From positions 1-46,886 of the forward strand of contig JAQVNJ010000036.1 of the NCBI GenBank assembly GCA_028703175.1: 46,886 bases of DNA, in the 5' to 3' direction. This document shows positions 15,784 through 24,845 of this stretch, piece by piece; the first letter of the stretch is position 1, and each line of letters starts with the position of its first letter. A model generated the notes under the pieces. That model worked only from the letters and a program-made list of their open reading frames with translations, ran no database searches and had not been told where the DNA came from. The DNA is from JAAYCB01 sp012744395 (GTDB lineage Bacteria > Planctomycetota > Planctomycetia > Pirellulales > Thermoguttaceae). The translations under genes were made by a program, and so were the position numbers.

Positions 15784-17430
15784 GTGGCTCTGTGTATTAT
15801 CCGTAAAATTTACCCTTGCTGCCAGAACCGCTGCCTGGGAGCGCCGGCGGGACCGGCCGCACTGGCGGTGAGCGTCGTGTTGCTCGTCGTCACCACGGCC
15901 GGGGCGGAAAAGCAGGGCGATTCCACGCCCGCGGCCGATCGCCAGGCGGAAATCCATCGCCTGATCGAGCAGCTTGGCGACCGCGATTTCACGGCCAGGG
16001 ATCGGGCCCAGGAGCAGTTGGCCAAGATTGGCGAAGAGGCGTTCAACGCCCTGACCGTGGCCGCGAACGACCCCGATTTGGAGATCGCCTCGCGGGCGCG
16101 TTACCTGCTTCGCAAGATCGAGGTGCCGGCCGTTCGCGACGGAGATTCCGATCAAGTTCGCGCGATTCTCGCCGATTACCGGTCGGCCTCCTCCAGCGAG
16201 CGGCTCCGCAAGGTTCAATCGCTGCTCTTGCTCCCCCAGGGCGAGGGCTCTGCGGCTGCCTGCCGGCTTTGCCACATCGAGAAGTCGCCCCTGTTGGCAA
16301 AGTTCGCCGCCCTGGAAGTGATCAACCGCTGGCCGGTCCATGCCGAGGGGCGGCGGCGGATGAAGCAAGCGATCGACGGTGAGCTCAGACTCAGCGGCCA
16401 GCCGTCGGCCGAATGGCTGCGCTGCTACCGGCAATTGGACGACGATCCGGAGGGGCGCCTCGACGCGTGGCGGCGGCTGGCAGCTGCCGAGGCTGAGTTG
16501 CTCAGCCAATTCCCGGCCAGGTCCGATCCGCGGCTGGTCGCCTCGCTGCTGTTCCACCTGGCCTGTTGGGAATCGCAAGCCGGCCGGCAGGCCGCCGCCG
16601 AAGTACACTTCAAGGAGGGCCAGAAACGGGTTGCCGCACTGGCCGAGGAGACGATCGAGTTCCATCTTGACATGGCGTATTTCTTCCGCCAGCGGGGCAA
16701 GGTCGATTGGGCCGTCGACGAGTACCGGGTCGTCCGTGCGATGGGATACGACGAATACGTGCCTTTTGCCCAGATCGGCCTGGCCGAGGCGCTCCACGAC
16801 GCCGGCCGCGACCGCGAGGCGGCCGAGGCGCTCGACGTGATCCTGCAACTGGCGAAGAGACAGAAGCTCCAGAGTCTTGACCTGCTCGAATCGAGCCCCG
16901 AGAAGATCGCCGCGCGGATGCACTACATGCGGGCGCGCGAGGCGTTGCAGCAGGGGAACGCCCAGCAGCACCGCCACCACCTCGACGAGGCGCTGAAGAA
17001 TGATCCCGAGGAGTTGGACGCCTTGATCGCCGCCTACCGCCTGACCGACCTGGGCGACGAGCGGCGGGGGAAGACCGCGGCGCTGATCGCACGGGCGGCC
17101 GCGTCGCTGCGGCTTCAGGCCGAGCAGACCCCCGACGATCCTGCCGCCCACAATCAATTCGCCTGGCTGGTGGGCAACACGACGGGGGACATCAGCGCGG
17201 CCCTGCGGCACGCCCGCCGCGCGGTCGAACTCGGCCCCGAAAACGGCGCGTACCTCGACACGCTCGCCCACGTCTATTTCTACGGGCTGAACGATTACCC
17301 CAACGCGGTCAAGTACCAGTCGCTCGCGGCGGAGTACATGCCCTACTCCGGCCTGATCGCTCAGAAACTCGAACTGTTCCGCCAGAAGGCCGAGCCGCCC
17401 GGAGGGAACGATGCCGAGCGCGGCCCGTGA
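15784..17430 (+). CDS. Exported TPR-repeat protein
   Basis: 548 residues from a GTG at 15784, with only a weak ribosome site. The start is followed by a long N-region and a hydrophobic stretch (PAALAVSVVLLVVTTAGAE), a probable signal peptide or anchor. Residues about 50-120 (HRLIEQLGDRDFTARDRAQE, then a second helix pair) resemble HEAT-type repeats seen in many planctomycete secreted proteins. A cysteine pair CRLCHIE sits near residue 160. The C-terminal half is tetratricopeptide-like, with AWLVGNTTGDISAALRHARR and ENGAYLDTLAHVYFYGLNDY. No enzyme motif is seen; a scaffold role is likely. The next gene overlaps it by 20 bases, so the two are co-transcribed. Confidence 0.75.
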   Translation: MALCIIRKIYPCCQNRCLGAPAGPAALAVSVVLLVVTTAGAEKQGDSTPAADRQAEIHRLIEQLGDRDFTARDRAQEQLAKIGEEAFNALTVAANDPDLEIASRARYLLRKIEVPAVRDGDSDQVRAILADYRSASSSERLRKVQSLLLLPQGEGSAAACRLCHIEKSPLLAKFAALEVINRWPVHAEGRRRMKQAIDGELRLSGQPSAEWLRCYRQLDDDPEGRLDAWRRLAAAEAELLSQFPARSDPRLVASLLFHLACWESQAGRQAAAEVHFKEGQKRVAALAEETIEFHLDMAYFFRQRGKVDWAVDEYRVVRAMGYDEYVPFAQIGLAEALHDAGRDREAAEALDVILQLAKRQKLQSLDLLESSPEKIAARMHYMRAREALQQGNAQQHRHHLDEALKNDPEELDALIAAYRLTDLGDERRGKTAALIARAAASLRLQAEQTPDDPAAHNQFAWLVGNTTGDISAALRHARRAVELGPENGAYLDTLAHVYFYGLNDYPNAVKYQSLAAEYMPYSGLIAQKLELFRQKAEPPGGNDAERGP

Positions 17431-17845
17431 TCGCTTGGGCTGCCAGCAGGCCTGGCTGGCCGTCTCTCTCCTGGTGCTTGCGTTCTGCGTCGTGCTGCCG
17501 GCCCCCGGTCCGACGGGCGCAATACGTCTGCCGCTGATCGGCAAGCAACTGCCCGATGTTTGCAGGATGAAACGTGATTTCGGCGTCGATTGCCCGGGGT
17601 GCGGCTTGACGCGCTGCTTCGTGGCGATGGCGCACGGCCGCTTTGCCGAGGCGTGGGCCTATCATCCGATCGGGGTTGTGCTGTTCCTGCTGCTGGCAGC
17701 CCAGGTCCCCTACCGAACGTATCAGTGCCGGCGGCTTCGGCGCGGAGAGATCGAGTTGAAGCATTGGACGCTCAGCCTTCTGCCCTGGCTGCTCGTTGCG
17801 GCGGTCTTCGTGCAGTGGGGGCTGCGGCTCGTGGTCGAATTCTAA
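17411..17845 (+). CDS. DUF2752 family membrane protein
   Basis: 144 residues. CPGCGLTRCFVAMAHGRF in the centre is the signature of DUF2752, a small inner-membrane family. A hydrophobic segment precedes the motif (WLAVSLLVLAFCVVLPAP) and two follow it (PIGVVLFLLLAAQVPY and LSLLPWLLVAAVFVQWGLRL). The paired cysteines could bind a metal or undergo redox chemistry, but no function is established. The start lies inside the preceding TPR gene (20-base overlap), indicating translational coupling. The TAA stop at 17843-17845 overlaps the TAG stop of the convergent transporter gene. Confidence 0.85.
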   Translation: MPSAARDRLGCQQAWLAVSLLVLAFCVVLPAPGPTGAIRLPLIGKQLPDVCRMKRDFGVDCPGCGLTRCFVAMAHGRFAEAWAYHPIGVVLFLLLAAQVPYRTYQCRRLRRGEIELKHWTLSLLPWLLVAAVFVQWGLRLVVEF

Positions 17846-18630
17846 GCCAATCCTCCGAGCAACCGGCCCACGGCGTAGGCGGCGGCCGCCGCCAGCCCGC
17901 CCACAAGCAGAGTCTCCAGTCCCGACTTGAACCAGTTCTTGCCGGTGATCCGCACCTTGATCGCACCGAGGGCAAAGAGCGTGATTGCGGTCAGCAGGCT
18001 GGCGGCGGTAAACGCGTCGAACTCCAGCAGCGGAACCAGCCGTACGGCAACGAAGGCCGCCAGCGGCACGAAGCCGAAGATCGCAAACGCGAAGAAAGTC
18101 ACCACGGCGTTCTTGACCGGCGACTCGCCGGAGGCGACGATCCCCAGTTCCTCGACCATCATCACGTCGATCCACGTCTCCTTGTGGCGGGAGATGATCT
18201 CGGCGATCGTCTTGGCGTCGTCCTCCGGCATGCCCTTCTCGACGTAGAGTTCGACGAGTTCCCGCTTCTCGCCTTCGGGGTAATTTTCCACCTCCCACTG
18301 CTCGCGTTGGCGTTCGGCCTTCTGATACTCCAATTCCGCCTTCGTGCTCAAATAGTCGCCCACCGCCATCGACAGGCCGTCGGCAACCAGGTTGGCGAAG
18401 CCGAGAATCAGCACGACCGCCGCGCCGAGCTGCGCGCCGCCAACGCCGGCGACCACGGCGAACGTGGTCACGATGCCGTCGAGCCCGCCGTAAACAGCGC
18501 TCTTCAGGTACTGCCCATGCTCGTGTCGGTGCTGTTCCTCCGCCGCGGCCGAATGGGCCGCCACGGTTGCCGACACGTCGCCCTGTTGATAAGCCTGTCG
18601 GGCCCTATGGAGATCGCGCGATGGGGCCAT
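17842..18630 (-). CDS. VIT1/CCC1-family iron/manganese transporter
   Basis: 262 residues from ATG 18630 (the open frame runs 24 codons further but without a ribosome site). A cytoplasmic start of about 40 residues leads to YLKSAVYGGLDGIVTTFAVV and FANLVADGLSMAVGDYLS, the first two helices of the vacuolar iron transporter fold with its characteristic acidic and Met residues. A soluble, charged segment (EYQKAERQREQWEVENYPEG onward, to about residue 165) matches the metal-binding loop between helices 2 and 3. Three more helices end the protein. It probably moves Fe2+ or Mn2+ out of the cytoplasm. Its stop codon overlaps the stop of the convergent DUF2752 gene. Confidence 0.9.
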   Translation of the reverse strand: MAPSRDLHRARQAYQQGDVSATVAAHSAAAEEQHRHEHGQYLKSAVYGGLDGIVTTFAVVAGVGGAQLGAAVVLILGFANLVADGLSMAVGDYLSTKAELEYQKAERQREQWEVENYPEGEKRELVELYVEKGMPEDDAKTIAEIISRHKETWIDVMMVEELGIVASGESPVKNAVVTFFAFAIFGFVPLAAFVAVRLVPLLEFDAFTAASLLTAITLFALGAIKVRITGKNWFKSGLETLLVGGLAAAAAYAVGRLLGGLA

Positions 18631-18877
18631 GCGGGGACTCCGGGGATGGTTCCAGGCTCGCGCGGCCAGCAGTTGGACGCTGGTCCCTGCCCGGCCGTCC
18701 AACGTGTGCCCTGAAGCCTGCGAGTTGTGACCTTTTCGGCCATTTTAGCGTGCAATGTCTTGCCGGACCACTTGCGCCGCGGGCCGCCCGCGGCGGCTGC
18801 CTGGAATTCCGCTGGCGCGTCTGTCACAATGTCGTTTGTCGGATTGCAGCCGAAGCAGACTCTTGAACGGATCCCAG

Positions 18878-19681
18878 ATGAAACGCATTGAAATTGGCGG
18901 CATCGAGCTTGCCGTCGTCGATCGAGGCGCGGGCGTTCCCTTGGTGTTGGTCCACGGATTTCCGGTCGACCACTCGATGTGGCAAGGCCAGATCGACGGA
19001 CTGGCGGGGGACTGCCGCGTGATTGCGCCCGACTTGCGAGGGTTCGGCCGGAGCAGTGTCACCCAGGGCGCCGTCACGATGGGCGAGATGGCCGACGATC
19101 TGGACGCCATGCTCGACCGCCTGGGAATCGACGAGCGGGTCGTGCTCTGCGGTCTATCGATGGGGGGGTATGTGGCCTTTCAGTTCTGGGCCCGGCACCC
19201 TCAGCGGCTGGGCGGGCTGGTGCTCTGCGACACGCGGGCGGCACCGGACACCCCGGAGACGGCGCGGGCACGGCGGGCGACTGCCGACCAGGTCGTGGCC
19301 GAGGGACCGCGGGCCCTGGTCGACGGCATGATCCCCAAGCTCTTCGCCAAGAGCACCCTGGCGGAATCGCCGGAATTGATCGAGCAGACCCGGCGGGTGA
19401 TCCTTGCAGCGCCTCCCGAGGGCATCGCCGCGGCTGCCCGCGGCATGGCCGAGCGGCCCGACATGACGCCGCGGCTGCCGCAAATCACTTGCCCGGCCCT
19501 GCTGATCGTCGGTTGCGAGGACGTGATCTCGACGGTCGAGGAGATGCGGACGATCGCCGAGCGGATTCCCAATCGGCGGCTGGTCGAGATTGCCGGGGCC
19601 GGCCACATGGCCCCGCTCGAACAGCCTGAGGCGGTCAACGCGGCAATTCGCGCGTGGTTGGCGGAATGTGTTACGGGTTGA
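18878..19681 (+). CDS. Alpha/beta hydrolase
   Basis: 267 residues from ATG 18878; the longer open frame upstream lacks family similarity. VLVHGFPVDHSMW forms the oxyanion region, GLSMGG contains the nucleophile Ser94, and Asp215 (VGCEDVIS) and His243 (GAGHMAPLEQP) complete the triad. The lid (about 120-195) is helical. It resembles 3-oxoadipate enol-lactonase-like and esterase members of the family, but the substrate cannot be read from the sequence. There is no signal peptide, so it is cytoplasmic. It is followed by a short spacer with a small palindrome and then a PQQ-like gene on the same strand. Confidence 0.9.
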   Translation: MKRIEIGGIELAVVDRGAGVPLVLVHGFPVDHSMWQGQIDGLAGDCRVIAPDLRGFGRSSVTQGAVTMGEMADDLDAMLDRLGIDERVVLCGLSMGGYVAFQFWARHPQRLGGLVLCDTRAAPDTPETARARRATADQVVAEGPRALVDGMIPKLFAKSTLAESPELIEQTRRVILAAPPEGIAAAARGMAERPDMTPRLPQITCPALLIVGCEDVISTVEEMRTIAERIPNRRLVEIAGAGHMAPLEQPEAVNAAIRAWLAECVTG

Positions 19682-19732
19682 GGGCCGGGAGACGCGGTTG
19701 CGGAAGGCGACGGGTCGGGAGACCCGCGCCAC
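19682..19732. repeat. Short palindromic GGGTCGGGAGACCC element
   Basis: GGGTCGGGAGACCC at 19712-19725 is a five-base stem around GGGA, and a degenerate version, GGCCGGGAGACGCGG, lies just upstream (about 19683-19697). Both lie in the spacer between two plus-strand genes. I associate such units with dispersed repeats in planctomycete genomes. Only these two copies were noticed here. Confidence 0.35.
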
Positions 19733-19791
19733 GGGAGAGGACGGGCCGCTGTGAAAGAACAACCTTACACTGTTTACGGGGAGTCAACACG

Positions 19792-22440
19792 ATGCGCATT
19801 TCCCAACCCTGCCACGGTGCGATCCTCGCAGGCGCGTGGCTTGTTGTTCTGGCCTCCGCAGTCGGGGCCGAAGACTGGTCCCAACTGAAGTTCGACGCTC
19901 GGCGCTCCGGCAACGTGCCGGAGCGGCAGGTGGCGACACCCCTGGGACTCGTGGCGGCGATCCCCCTGACCGATGCCGTGTTGGCCGCGCCGATTTGCAG
20001 CGGCGGCCGTGTCTACGCTGTCGATGCATCGGGTGTCGCCTTCTGCATCGATGCCCAGTCGCTGAAGATTCTCTGGCAGACGCCGACACCGGGCGGGCCG
20101 GCCAATTGCAGCAACATCTCCTCTCCGGCCCTTGCCGGCGGCTTTCTCCATTTCGGCACAACGGGCGGCCGCTATTTCGTCCTCGATGCCCGCGACGGAT
20201 CGATTGTTCGCCAGATCGCCTGCGGCGAGCCGATCTTCAGCGCCCCGGCCGTCGCCGGCGATCGGGTCTACTTCGCCACGCTCGGCTCGCGCGTCTACGC
20301 GATCCAACCGGATGGCACGGACTGCTGGACGTGGGACTTCGTTCGCGAGGTGATCCAGTTCGAGGGCAACCGCTGGGAAGGCAGCGATTGGCTCGCCCAC
20401 AAGAAGGGCCGCGTCAACTGGCGGGATTCGTTCTGCTGTTCGATGGATATTGCGGTCCACGACAAGACCGTCGTCTTGCCCGCCGGGGGAAGAACCGTGT
20501 GGATCAAGGACCTCGGCGATCGGCCGGAAGTGCGCGCGTTGGGGATCGTGCCCGCCTATTCGGGCAGCGAGTATCCAGCCACCTTCGGGCAGAGCGTGGG
20601 GGAGGACGGCGCGGTCTACCGCCAGTGGCACCGCCGCGACAACGCGGGGCGCGTGGAGATCTTCCGCCTCGAGGACAACGAGGTGAAGACAGCCTTCGTG
20701 CCCGGCACGGAAACGGCGATCAACCTGCCCGGACTGTTGAGCTTCTGCTCGGTCAGCCTTCGCGGTGAGGACGTCTACCGCTGCCGGCCCGAACGGGGCA
20801 TGGAGTTCTGCCGCCACAGGCCGCGGAACCAGCAGACGGAAAGCCTCGGCGGATTTCCTTCGATCTGTTCGCCGATCCTGACCGCCGAGCATGGCATCTA
20901 CGGCGGGCTCGACGGGCGGTTGCACGTGGTTCCCCTCTCGGGCGGAGAACGCTGGTCGTTTTCGACGGCTTTCGGAGCGCCGATCTCGGCGCCGGTCTGC
21001 GTCTGCGACGGGCGGATCTACTTCGGATGTGAAGATGGCTACCTCTACGTGCTGGAAAAAGGGGGCGCTGCCCCGCTGCCCACCAAGGACCTGGAGGTCT
21101 GGAAAATCCGCCATCCGTTGACCAGCCCGCTCGCCGCGCCCGAGTACGACTGGCCGACCAACTACGGCGACAGCGCCAACACGAACGCCAACGACCAGGG
21201 GCTCGCACTGCCGCTGCGGATCAAGTGGATTCGTCGCTATGAAGGCACCTTCAAGCACCTGCCGGTCTGCGGGGGCGGCCGCTTGTACACGCACACCTCC
21301 GAGGGGCAGATCATTGCCGTCGAGCAGGAGACCGGCCGGCTACTCTGGCGGCGGTACTATCCCGACGTGCACCTGTCGTTCACCTCGCCCCTGTACCACC
21401 AGGAGCGGCTGCTGCTGCCGCAGGCGGGCATCAAGACATCGCAGTTGCGCTGCTTCGATGCGGCTACCGGAAAGCTCCTGTGGGAAGCCCCCTTTACCGG
21501 CTCGCCAAGCTGGAGCCGGCAGGCGCCGCCGCTGGTCCACGACGGGCTTGCGATCTACGCCTTCGGCTCCGGAAGATACGCCGCCCAGGGCTCGGAGAAG
21601 GCGTTTGTCTTCAGGGGCCAGCCCGAAACGCCCCCCGGCGGCGAGGAGGTGATGAGCTTCATCTACACGCACGACAACCCCTATTACCCGAGGGACAATC
21701 GGCCGATCGTTCGAGCCTGGGACCTGGCAACCGGAAAGGAGGCCTGGACACGCGACTTCTCCGAACTAGGCTGTGGTGGCAACGATTGCGGGCTATGCCT
21801 GATGGACGGCACGCTCTATTACTCGACGTTCTTTGGCTACGCCCCCCGGCGCGGCGAGCAACCCAAAGCCAACGGCCTGACGGCGGCGCTCGATCCGGCG
21901 ACGGGCGAAGTCCTCTGGCAGACGACCGGGCACCACGTGACAGCCGGCTGCACGATCTCCGGCCGGGACGGCCGCCTCTATGTCGGCGGCTACAACAAGC
22001 CCAACCGGCTCACCGAGAATCGCTACGTCTGGTGCATCGACGCCAGCGACGGATCGCTCGTCTGGCAGTCGGAGCCGGTGGCCTCGTCGGTCAACGTGAT
22101 CACCGTCGGCAAGAAGTTCCTCTTCACCAACGCTTCCGGCAAAGACGGGCATGTGATCGACCGCCAGACCGGCAAGATCCTCTCGCGGTTCAATTTCGGA
22201 TACGCCTGCACCCGCTTCACGCTTTCGGAACCCTACGTGCTCGGGGCCAACATGGACCTGATCGATCTGGCCGACGCCAACAAGCTGGCCGCCACCGGGC
22301 CGGCCATCGACAGCCGGGAGTGCGTCGGATCGGTGATCTCCAACGGCCGCCTCTTCTACACCTCCCAGGCCAGCGGCCTCCAGGTGTCGCAGGTTTACGG
22401 CCGGGAGGCAGCCAAGGCGACGCTCCCCTGGCAGCAATAG
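19792..22440 (+). CDS. Secreted PQQ-like beta-propeller protein
   Basis: 882 residues from ATG 19792; GGGGAG lies eight bases before it, and a signal peptide (GAILAGAWLVVLASAVGAED) follows. The whole mature protein consists of propeller blades with the pattern x-V-Y-x-x-D-x-x-G-x-x-x-W, for example RVYAVDASGVAFCIDAQSL, KNGLTAALDPATGEVLWQTT-like segments and CFDAATGKLLWEAPF. Two propellers are likely, given the length and a linker near residue 430. Several Cys residues (DSFCCSMD, CGGNDCGLC) are unusual for the family and may form disulphides or bind metal. No dehydrogenase catalytic residues were identified, so it may bind or scaffold rather than oxidise. It ends ten bases from the convergent FHA gene. 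Confidence 0.85.
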   Translation: MRISQPCHGAILAGAWLVVLASAVGAEDWSQLKFDARRSGNVPERQVATPLGLVAAIPLTDAVLAAPICSGGRVYAVDASGVAFCIDAQSLKILWQTPTPGGPANCSNISSPALAGGFLHFGTTGGRYFVLDARDGSIVRQIACGEPIFSAPAVAGDRVYFATLGSRVYAIQPDGTDCWTWDFVREVIQFEGNRWEGSDWLAHKKGRVNWRDSFCCSMDIAVHDKTVVLPAGGRTVWIKDLGDRPEVRALGIVPAYSGSEYPATFGQSVGEDGAVYRQWHRRDNAGRVEIFRLEDNEVKTAFVPGTETAINLPGLLSFCSVSLRGEDVYRCRPERGMEFCRHRPRNQQTESLGGFPSICSPILTAEHGIYGGLDGRLHVVPLSGGERWSFSTAFGAPISAPVCVCDGRIYFGCEDGYLYVLEKGGAAPLPTKDLEVWKIRHPLTSPLAAPEYDWPTNYGDSANTNANDQGLALPLRIKWIRRYEGTFKHLPVCGGGRLYTHTSEGQIIAVEQETGRLLWRRYYPDVHLSFTSPLYHQERLLLPQAGIKTSQLRCFDAATGKLLWEAPFTGSPSWSRQAPPLVHDGLAIYAFGSGRYAAQGSEKAFVFRGQPETPPGGEEVMSFIYTHDNPYYPRDNRPIVRAWDLATGKEAWTRDFSELGCGGNDCGLCLMDGTLYYSTFFGYAPRRGEQPKANGLTAALDPATGEVLWQTTGHHVTAGCTISGRDGRLYVGGYNKPNRLTENRYVWCIDASDGSLVWQSEPVASSVNVITVGKKFLFTNASGKDGHVIDRQTGKILSRFNFGYACTRFTLSEPYVLGANMDLIDLADANKLAATGPAIDSRECVGSVISNGRLFYTSQASGLQVSQVYGREAAKATLPWQQ

Positions 22441-22450
22441 GCAAACCGCG

Positions 22451-23629
22451 TCATCGATCGACCGTGTTGCGCGGCGGTGGCGGTGGGGGAGGAATCCTCG
22501 GACCCGGCGACGGCGGTCTGGGAGCGGGAGGTTGCGGCATTCTGGGCGGATGTGGCGGAACTGCCCCGCCGGGAAGCGTCCCCGTGGCCGGACTTTGTGG
22601 CAAGGGCGGAACGGGGGCCGAAGCCGGCGGGGGGGCGGGCGGAGGCGGCGGGGGAGTGATCGTGGAAGGGTAGGCGGCCGGCGCCAGGGGCGGCGCGTCT
22701 GGCAGCGCCGCCGGGCTTCTCTGAGCAGCCGGACTCGGCACGGGCTCTCCGCTCCTCTGGTGCTGATTGAAACGGAGGATGTTGCCGCCGAGGCGGAGTA
22801 GATCGCCATCTCGAAGCACCGCCGGGCCAGTCAATCGCTCGCCGTTGAGCAGCGTGCCGATCCGTGTGGCTCGGTCTTCGAGAACGTACGTTCCGTCGGG
22901 CTGGCGGATGATCCGGGCGTGTTCGTTCTCGATCTCCCGAGCGGATGGCCCCAGAAGCGGCAGCGGGAGGTGGTCGCCGCGGCCGAGAATCGTGGCCACC
23001 TGGTCGAGGATCAATTGCCGGCCGGGGCGAAACCCGTCGAGGACCGTCAGCCAGGCCCGTTTCAACACTACGTGGGTCAGCCCGATGAGGGCCCCGATGG
23101 CGATTCCCAGCATGGTGAACGCGCAGGCCCGGCTGGCCATTTCGGTTCCAGGGCCGGCAATCAGATCGAAGAGGATTCCGCCGATCATCCCGCCGAGGGC
23201 GCCGCCGATCGCCCCGTTGCGGACCCGGCGCAACGATTTGCGGGCGAACCCTTCCGCCGCTCCGATTGCCGAACCCATGATCATCCAGCCGAGGGATCGC
23301 GGCAGGCCGGCATAGGTGTGCAGCAAGGCGCCGAGAAACCCGCCGGCAAGACCGCCGGCAGCCCCTCCGAGAAGGCCGAAGCAGGACTGCCGGAGCCGCC
23401 GCGCCCATTGTTCGGCCGTCTCGCCCACCAGCCCGAAACCGCAGCCAATTGCCCCGCCGACAGCCGTTGCGGTCAGCGTTGGAGCGACAACCGACCACAG
23501 GCGGATGGCGGCCGCCGAGTCGCCCAGGGCGCCGAGGTAGCGGATCGGCCGTTCGAGCAGCATCCAGGCGATGAATGCGGACCAACCGCCGAGTACCGCA
23601 CAGTAGTAAACGAAGCGAGAGAGCGACAT
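22451..23629 (-). CDS. FHA-domain membrane protein with proline-rich tail
   Basis: 392 residues. The first 200 residues hold several hydrophobic, glycine-rich helices (CFGLLGGAAGGLAGGFLGAL and GAIGGALGGMIGGILFDLI are glycine-zipper-like). Residues about 205-290 form a forkhead-associated domain: ATILGRGDHLPLPL, ENEHARIIRQPDGTYVLEDR, TLLNGERLTGPAVLRDGD. FHA domains bind phosphothreonine peptides, so it may be read out by Hanks kinases such as the one at 42113-44026. The last 95 residues are almost entirely Pro, Ala, Ser and Gly. The start has no strong ribosome site. It is transcribed towards the PQQ-like gene with ten bases between stops. Confidence 0.85.
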   Translation of the reverse strand: MSLSRFVYYCAVLGGWSAFIAWMLLERPIRYLGALGDSAAAIRLWSVVAPTLTATAVGGAIGCGFGLVGETAEQWARRLRQSCFGLLGGAAGGLAGGFLGALLHTYAGLPRSLGWMIMGSAIGAAEGFARKSLRRVRNGAIGGALGGMIGGILFDLIAGPGTEMASRACAFTMLGIAIGALIGLTHVVLKRAWLTVLDGFRPGRQLILDQVATILGRGDHLPLPLLGPSAREIENEHARIIRQPDGTYVLEDRATRIGTLLNGERLTGPAVLRDGDLLRLGGNILRFNQHQRSGEPVPSPAAQRSPAALPDAPPLAPAAYPSTITPPPPPPAPPPASAPVPPLPQSPATGTLPGGAVPPHPPRMPQPPAPRPPSPGPRIPPPPPPPRNTVDR

Positions 23630-23737
23630 GAGCGATGCGTGCCTGCGGCGCTATGGGATTCTCGGGCGGAGTCTCCCTCTCCCGCCCGGTTGCGCTATGA
23701 TCCCATCCGCTGTCCGAGGAAGCAAGGCTCCATACGG

Positions 23738-24745
23738 TCACGTCGCGCCGAGACTCAGCGAGCCGGCCAACTCGCGGTTCTCTTGATACCAGGCCACGCA
23801 GCGCCGCAGCCCCTCTTCGATGCCGACCTCGGGCCGCCAGCCGAGAAGGCGTTGCGCCTTTTCGACACGGGCCCACGTGGCGGGCACGTCGGCCGGATGG
23901 GCCGGCCGATATTCGATCGCCGGTTCGCGGCCAGACATCTCGCTCACCAGGTGGATGATCCGATCGAGCCGCACCGGCCGGTCGCCGCCGAGGTTGATCA
24001 CCTCGTAGCCCAGCGGGGCCAGCCCGGCGATCGTGCCCCGGGCGATATCGTCGACGTAGGTGAAATCGCGCTGTTGCGTGCCGTCGCCGAATACCGTGAT
24101 CGGCTGACTCTCGGCGATCCACCGGCAGAAGCGAAACACGCTCATGTCGGGCCGGCCCGCGGGGCCGTAGACCGTGAAGTAGCGGAACACGGTCACGTCG
24201 AGGCCGTGCAGGTGGTGGTAGGTGTAACAAAGCGTCTCGGCGGCCTTCTTCGACGCGGCATAGGGCGAGAGCGGCCGGTTCGTGTCGGCGTCTTCGGCAA
24301 ACGGGACCGGATTGTGCGCGCCGTAGAGGCTCGATGTCGAGGCGAGGATGAACTTCTTCACGCCGTGGCGGCGGCAAAGGTCGAGCAGGTTGAGCGCTCC
24401 GGCGGCGTTGGCCTCGTAATAGGTCCAGGGATTCTCGACGCTTGGGCGGACGCCCGCCCGGGCGGCCAGATTGAAGACGGCCGAGTAGGGTCCGCCCGCC
24501 GGCTGCGGCTCCGCCGCGTCTCTGGCGAAATGCGCTGCAAGGGCCGCGCGGTCGGCGATATCGACCCGCTGGAAGCGGAAGTTCGGACGGCCTTCGAGCC
24601 GCGCGAGCCGCCACTGTTTCAGCCGCGGATCGTAGGCGTCGTTGAGATTGTCGATGCCCGTGACCCGGTGCCCCGCCTCGAGCAGCATTTCGCTGACTTT
24701 CGACGCGATGAAACCGGCGCAACCGGTTACCAGGTAGTGTTTCAA
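23738..24745 (-). CDS. NAD-dependent nucleotide-sugar epimerase (GalE/UDP-glucuronate 4-epimerase type)
   Basis: 335 residues if it starts at TTG 24745, which GGGAGG precedes by seven bases; the in-frame GTG at 24760 overlaps that ribosome site and is unlikely. MKHYLVTGCAGFIASKV carries the GxxGxxA dinucleotide motif. Tyr162 and Lys166 (PYAASKKAAE) are the short-chain dehydrogenase catalytic pair, with the Ser/Thr in LASTSSLYGAH. IDNLNDAYDPRLKQWRL is typical of UDP-glucuronate 4-epimerases. It would supply an epimerised nucleotide sugar for envelope polysaccharide. It lies 100 bases downstream of lpxA on the same strand. Confidence 0.88.
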   Translation of the reverse strand: MKHYLVTGCAGFIASKVSEMLLEAGHRVTGIDNLNDAYDPRLKQWRLARLEGRPNFRFQRVDIADRAALAAHFARDAAEPQPAGGPYSAVFNLAARAGVRPSVENPWTYYEANAAGALNLLDLCRRHGVKKFILASTSSLYGAHNPVPFAEDADTNRPLSPYAASKKAAETLCYTYHHLHGLDVTVFRYFTVYGPAGRPDMSVFRFCRWIAESQPITVFGDGTQQRDFTYVDDIARGTIAGLAPLGYEVINLGGDRPVRLDRIIHLVSEMSGREPAIEYRPAHPADVPATWARVEKAQRLLGWRPEVGIEEGLRRCVAWYQENRELAGSLSLGAT

Positions 24746-24845
24746 CTGGTCGCCTCCCACCTGCCGCCCATCCTTGCCGACAAACAGGGCGGCCGTTCAG
24801 ATAAGTCGCCCGAAGGCCTGTGAAGGAACGGTCGCCACTGCCCGG

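Noticed and set aside
15574..17544. Open frame on minus over the TPR gene
   Set aside because: No homology seen; the plus frame carries clear TPR helices.
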